Shown: one piece after another, positions 61,549-64,000 of the stretch | How the letters are laid out: each line of letters opens with the position of its first letter | Position numbering within the stretch: the first letter of the stretch is position 1 | Assembly (NCBI GenBank): GCA_943737045.1 | Contig: CALSFV010000319.1 | Coordinates: 1 to 64,000, forward strand | Direction: 5' to 3' | Source: Parapristionchus giblindavisi | Lineage: Eukaryota; Nematoda; Chromadorea; Rhabditida; Diplogasteridae | Length of the DNA stretch: 64,000 nucleotides | The notes under the pieces: model-generated | What the model saw: the letters and a program-made list of their open reading frames with translations, nothing else | Told to the model about the DNA's origin: nothing | Database searches by the model: none | Program-made: the position numbers and the translations under genes

Positions 61549-62035
61549 GAAAGATTTGATGTTCATTTGTTGATAAATTCAAAAATTTCGAGAAATTCGC
61601 GAGGAACATTATAATTTGAACTCCCGATTCTTCTATGAGTGGACTCACGCAAATATATTCATACACTAAGTGTGAAGACAGAAAGCCAGCAAAAGTAAAT
61701 CTACATGCCGAACATTGACATTTTTTTTGACATTTTAACGACCTTTATCAAGCACAGAACCATAGGGAAGGGAATGGTTGCCACTAAACGACTGATAGTC
61801 GGGGCGTGCTGAGGTCCCATACAAGGGGTATTTCTATCTTAAATAGTTCTTCGATCATCTTCTTGGAATCAGCTACTGCCATGATGATGATGATGATGAT
61901 GATGATGATGTGATCATGCCGAGCACTTATTTTTTTATTCTACTTCAGTTATAACGACTTCCGACGGAAGCGCTGTTGAAAATGGTTAACACGGAGGAGA
62001 AACTACCCTTGCCCTTTATTTTGGTACAATGATAG
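61549..62035. other. Intergenic sequence with dispersed repeat and (ATG)n
   Basis: Contains the inverse copy (61770-61870) of the repeat at 19060-19165 and an (ATG)n tract near 61878-61910. No gene seen. Confidence 0.5.
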
Positions 62036-62728
62036 TGTGGAGACAAAGAGATGAGATGGATATAAATCAATAATATTTATTAGGAATAGTTACAATTAAT
62101 ACGGGAACTAAGTGTAGGCGAAGGATGGTTGTTGACGACGAGAAGGAGGCGAGAATGCCTGTAGATGTTGTACGAAGAGAGCTTGAATGCCGATGGGATG
62201 AAGTCGTGATGACGACAGAAGAGATTTGAGGCCGTGATACGGCAGTGAGATTGAAGCCGTGATACGGCAGATAAGAATTGAATTGGTTGGTGATACACAA
62301 CCAATGAATGAATGAATGAATGAAAGGCTTGGTGCCTGAGAAAGAAGACGGCTGATAGCCGGAGTTGACAATTCGAAAGAAAGTGAACTGAACTAATCAA
62401 TGAATGAAAGGCCTGATGCCTGGGAAAGAAGACGGCTGATAGCCGGAGTTGACAATTCGAAAAGAATGAACTGAACTAATGAATGAATGAAAGGCCTGAT
62501 GCCTGGGAAAGAAGACGGCTGATAGCCGGAGTTGACAATTCGAAAAGAATGAACTGAACTGAAGTTATGATGCTGTGATGGCTATTTATACGCGCCAACT
62601 CAATTAGCATATGAATATGCTAATTCAACAGTGTCTGGTGTCAGTAAGTCTGTTGTTGGGTGCATCTATTATAATATGCAAATTAGGATACGAAGTTTGA
62701 TGTTTGAAAGTAGTGACAAGTCACTACA
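62036..62728 (-). repeat. Probable LTR of a second retroelement (minus orientation)
   Basis: Read on the minus strand it starts TGTAGTGACTTGTCACTAC, has a TATAAATA box (62590-62583), then an array of short hairpins, then AATAAA (near 62080), and ends GTCTCCACA. That order is a typical U3-R-U5 layout. It lies downstream of a long minus-strand ORF. The partner LTR would be outside the window, so this is not proven. Confidence 0.5.
62203..62560 (-). promoter_or_regulatory. Hairpin array with GAT loop core
   Basis: On the plus strand: GCCGT-GAT-ACGGC twice (62231, 62255), ATTGGTTG/CAACCAAT around GTGATACA (62281-62304), CGGCT-GAT-AGCCG three times, and AGGC/GCCT hairpins between them. The last two kinds sit in a tandem repeat of about 80 bp, three copies (62305-62555). 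Confidence 0.7.
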
Positions 62729-62931
62729 CTCCGGGCGTAGAAAGAAGAAATGGGGGCTTGGGGAAATATTGGTAACTAGGCCCAAGGCGAAATGATTGAG
62801 AGATATGATGAACGATGGGTGATGTTGAAATGATTGAAACTAGCAATATCACATTTGATATTGACTCGAGAATGAACAAAATTATGAATTAGAATTGATA
62901 ATAATGATTGAATGAATAGATTAATGAAAAA

Positions 62932-64000
62932 TTAATTGTTTACATTAAAGGAAGAATGACTTTCCTCCCGCCTGAACGAAACAGAAGCGGAGAGGGCATG
63001 TTGATATAATAATGATTTGTGTGACTTTGAGAGTTCATTGATATGAAGAACAGAATGATAGAGATTATTATGAGTTTCTAGTAATCGAGCTAGAGTTTGA
63101 TCTTTGAATTCACGAGGATATGTAGCCTTATCTAGTTTGACAGTAGCTGATCTCTTCTTATCAAATCTTATCATACCTTTCTTGATAAGGCGATGATTTG
63201 ATGGAGTCTCTGATATATCAATAACAGGATTGATAGTTGGAGATTGGTCAATGTGACAGATGTTCTCTTGACCAGTATTCTGAATGGTGTACATGAAATG
63301 ATTCTCTATGATTGTATCGTCTCGTAGACGAGATTGAGATTCTGTCATGGAATCAACATTGGCTACTGGAACTAATGCAACACGATTTTCTGCCTCTTGA
63401 CGGAACGATTGATGATTATCATGAGTTTGATGATCTGTGATTGTATCAATATTAGAATTGATGGACTGATCAGTGTTGTTCACAGATAGAGATGAATCAC
63501 TAATGATAGTTCCGAGGTCACATGACTGAAGTTGCTCACAATTCGTGATAATATACTTTGGTTCATCATTCATGGGAAGAGATTGACTTGGATTTGAATT
63601 GAAAGAGGGATTATTTGAATCAGGCTCCTTTTCATGAGTAATATTGAATAGAGTGGTGGACGATTGATATTGTGATTCGTCTGATCCATCGAATAGACGA
63701 ATATTCATTGAAGAAAATAGAGGGAGGGAAGATTGACTATTACTGAACGGTACGGTTTCATCAGGGTCAATATTGAGATGAGAGCATTTTAGTTGTTTAG
63801 CGAACAATATTGATTCGTGACCCATTCTGATAGAGTCTTGAAATTGATCAATTGATAATTTGACAAGACTGTTCACATCTTGTTCCATCTGTTTTGATGG
63901 TGAATATGTGATGTTTGACACAGAATTGAACTCATTGAGTAGTTGATTGAGTTTGGAAATTGCTAGATTAGCTTCTGTATAAAGAGGTTTGAACTCTTCG
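62932..64000 (-). CDS. ORF of the second retroelement, 5-prime end outside the window
   Basis: The frame stays open from the right window edge to the stop at 62932 (over 350 codons). The internal ATG at 63921 is unlikely to be the start, because upstream codons continue as EEFKPLYTEANLAISKLNQL, a helical-looking segment. The rest is polar, Ser/Asn/Asp-rich and low in recognisable domains, ending SASVSFRREESHSSFNVNN. No enzyme motif. By position, just upstream of an LTR-like repeat, it may be a gag-like or accessory protein; it is not detectably similar to the ORF at 47747-49972. Confidence 0.5.
   Translation of the reverse strand, partial: EEFKPLYTEANLAISKLNQLLNEFNSVSNITYSPSKQMEQDVNSLVKLSIDQFQDSIRMGHESILFAKQLKCSHLNIDPDETVPFSNSQSSLPLFSSMNIRLFDGSDESQYQSSTTLFNITHEKEPDSNNPSFNSNPSQSLPMNDEPKYIITNCEQLQSCDLGTIISDSSLSVNNTDQSINSNIDTITDHQTHDNHQSFRQEAENRVALVPVANVDSMTESQSRLRDDTIIENHFMYTIQNTGQENICHIDQSPTINPVIDISETPSNHRLIKKGMIRFDKKRSATVKLDKATYPREFKDQTLARLLETHNNLYHSVLHINELSKSHKSLLYQHALSASVSFRREESHSSFNVNN

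Noticed and set aside
62067..62400. Serine/histidine-rich minus-strand ORFs
   Set aside because: They lie in the LTR-like hairpin and tandem repeat region and have no start or family support.

Overview
The window looks like nuclear DNA of a nematode, most likely a free-living rhabditid or diplogastrid. The evidence is small exons with short introns ending in TTTCAG or TTTAAG, astacin proteases of the nematode NAS type, a tandem MATH-like/BTB gene family, a GLYAT-like acyltransferase pair, and very dense small inverted-repeat transposons. I assembled the gene models by hand from splice sites, reading phase and paralogue comparison. Products are recognised from motifs and not from database searches.

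Layout. 1-8.4 kb: GA/CT microsatellites, copies of a composite repeat whose core is the GA tract, and a small cysteine-rich secreted gene on the minus strand (4.15-6.04 kb) with a decayed extra exon. 8.4-17.06 kb: two almost identical tandem copies of a 10-exon minus-strand GLYAT-like N-acyltransferase gene, separated by a (GGGAGA)n minisatellite. 17.3-30 kb: a plus-strand BTB cluster with two relics followed by two full-length 11-exon genes. The first full-length copy has a stop at codon 3. Their homologous intron has been invaded independently by elements carrying inverted tRNA-like Pol III units. 31.8-36.7 kb: astacin gene A, minus strand. 39.3-44.9 kb: a complete 19-exon bifunctional PAPS synthetase gene (pps-1 type), minus strand. 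46.1-54.2 kb: astacin gene B, plus strand, with a 3.86 kb LTR retroelement inside one intron. 56.0-57.2 kb: the truncated astacin copy C. 58.2-61.5 kb: astacin gene D, whose reading frame is intact although its zinc site is gone. 62.0 kb to the end: a second LTR-like sequence with an unfinished minus-strand ORF.

The astacins share one architecture: signal peptide, propeptide with an FEGD aspartate switch, dibasic cleavage site, catalytic domain, EGF module, CUB domain. They also share an upstream motif (GCATCTGAAC-A/T-AAC), a TATA box, and a 5-prime UTR exon followed by an intron before the ATG. Only gene B keeps every canonical catalytic feature.

Most striking observations: (1) the LTR of the element inside gene B carries six hairpins with different, self-complementary stems but one invariant 11-nt loop, and the second LTR-like sequence carries its own hairpin array with a GAT loop core; (2) several TTAA-bounded MITEs sit directly on TTAAG or TTTAAAG splice acceptors, where the duplicated TTAA regenerates the acceptor; (3) tRNA-like units occur inside fold-back elements in the BTB genes; (4) astacin D has lost its zinc ligands and its inhibitory FEGD motif together.
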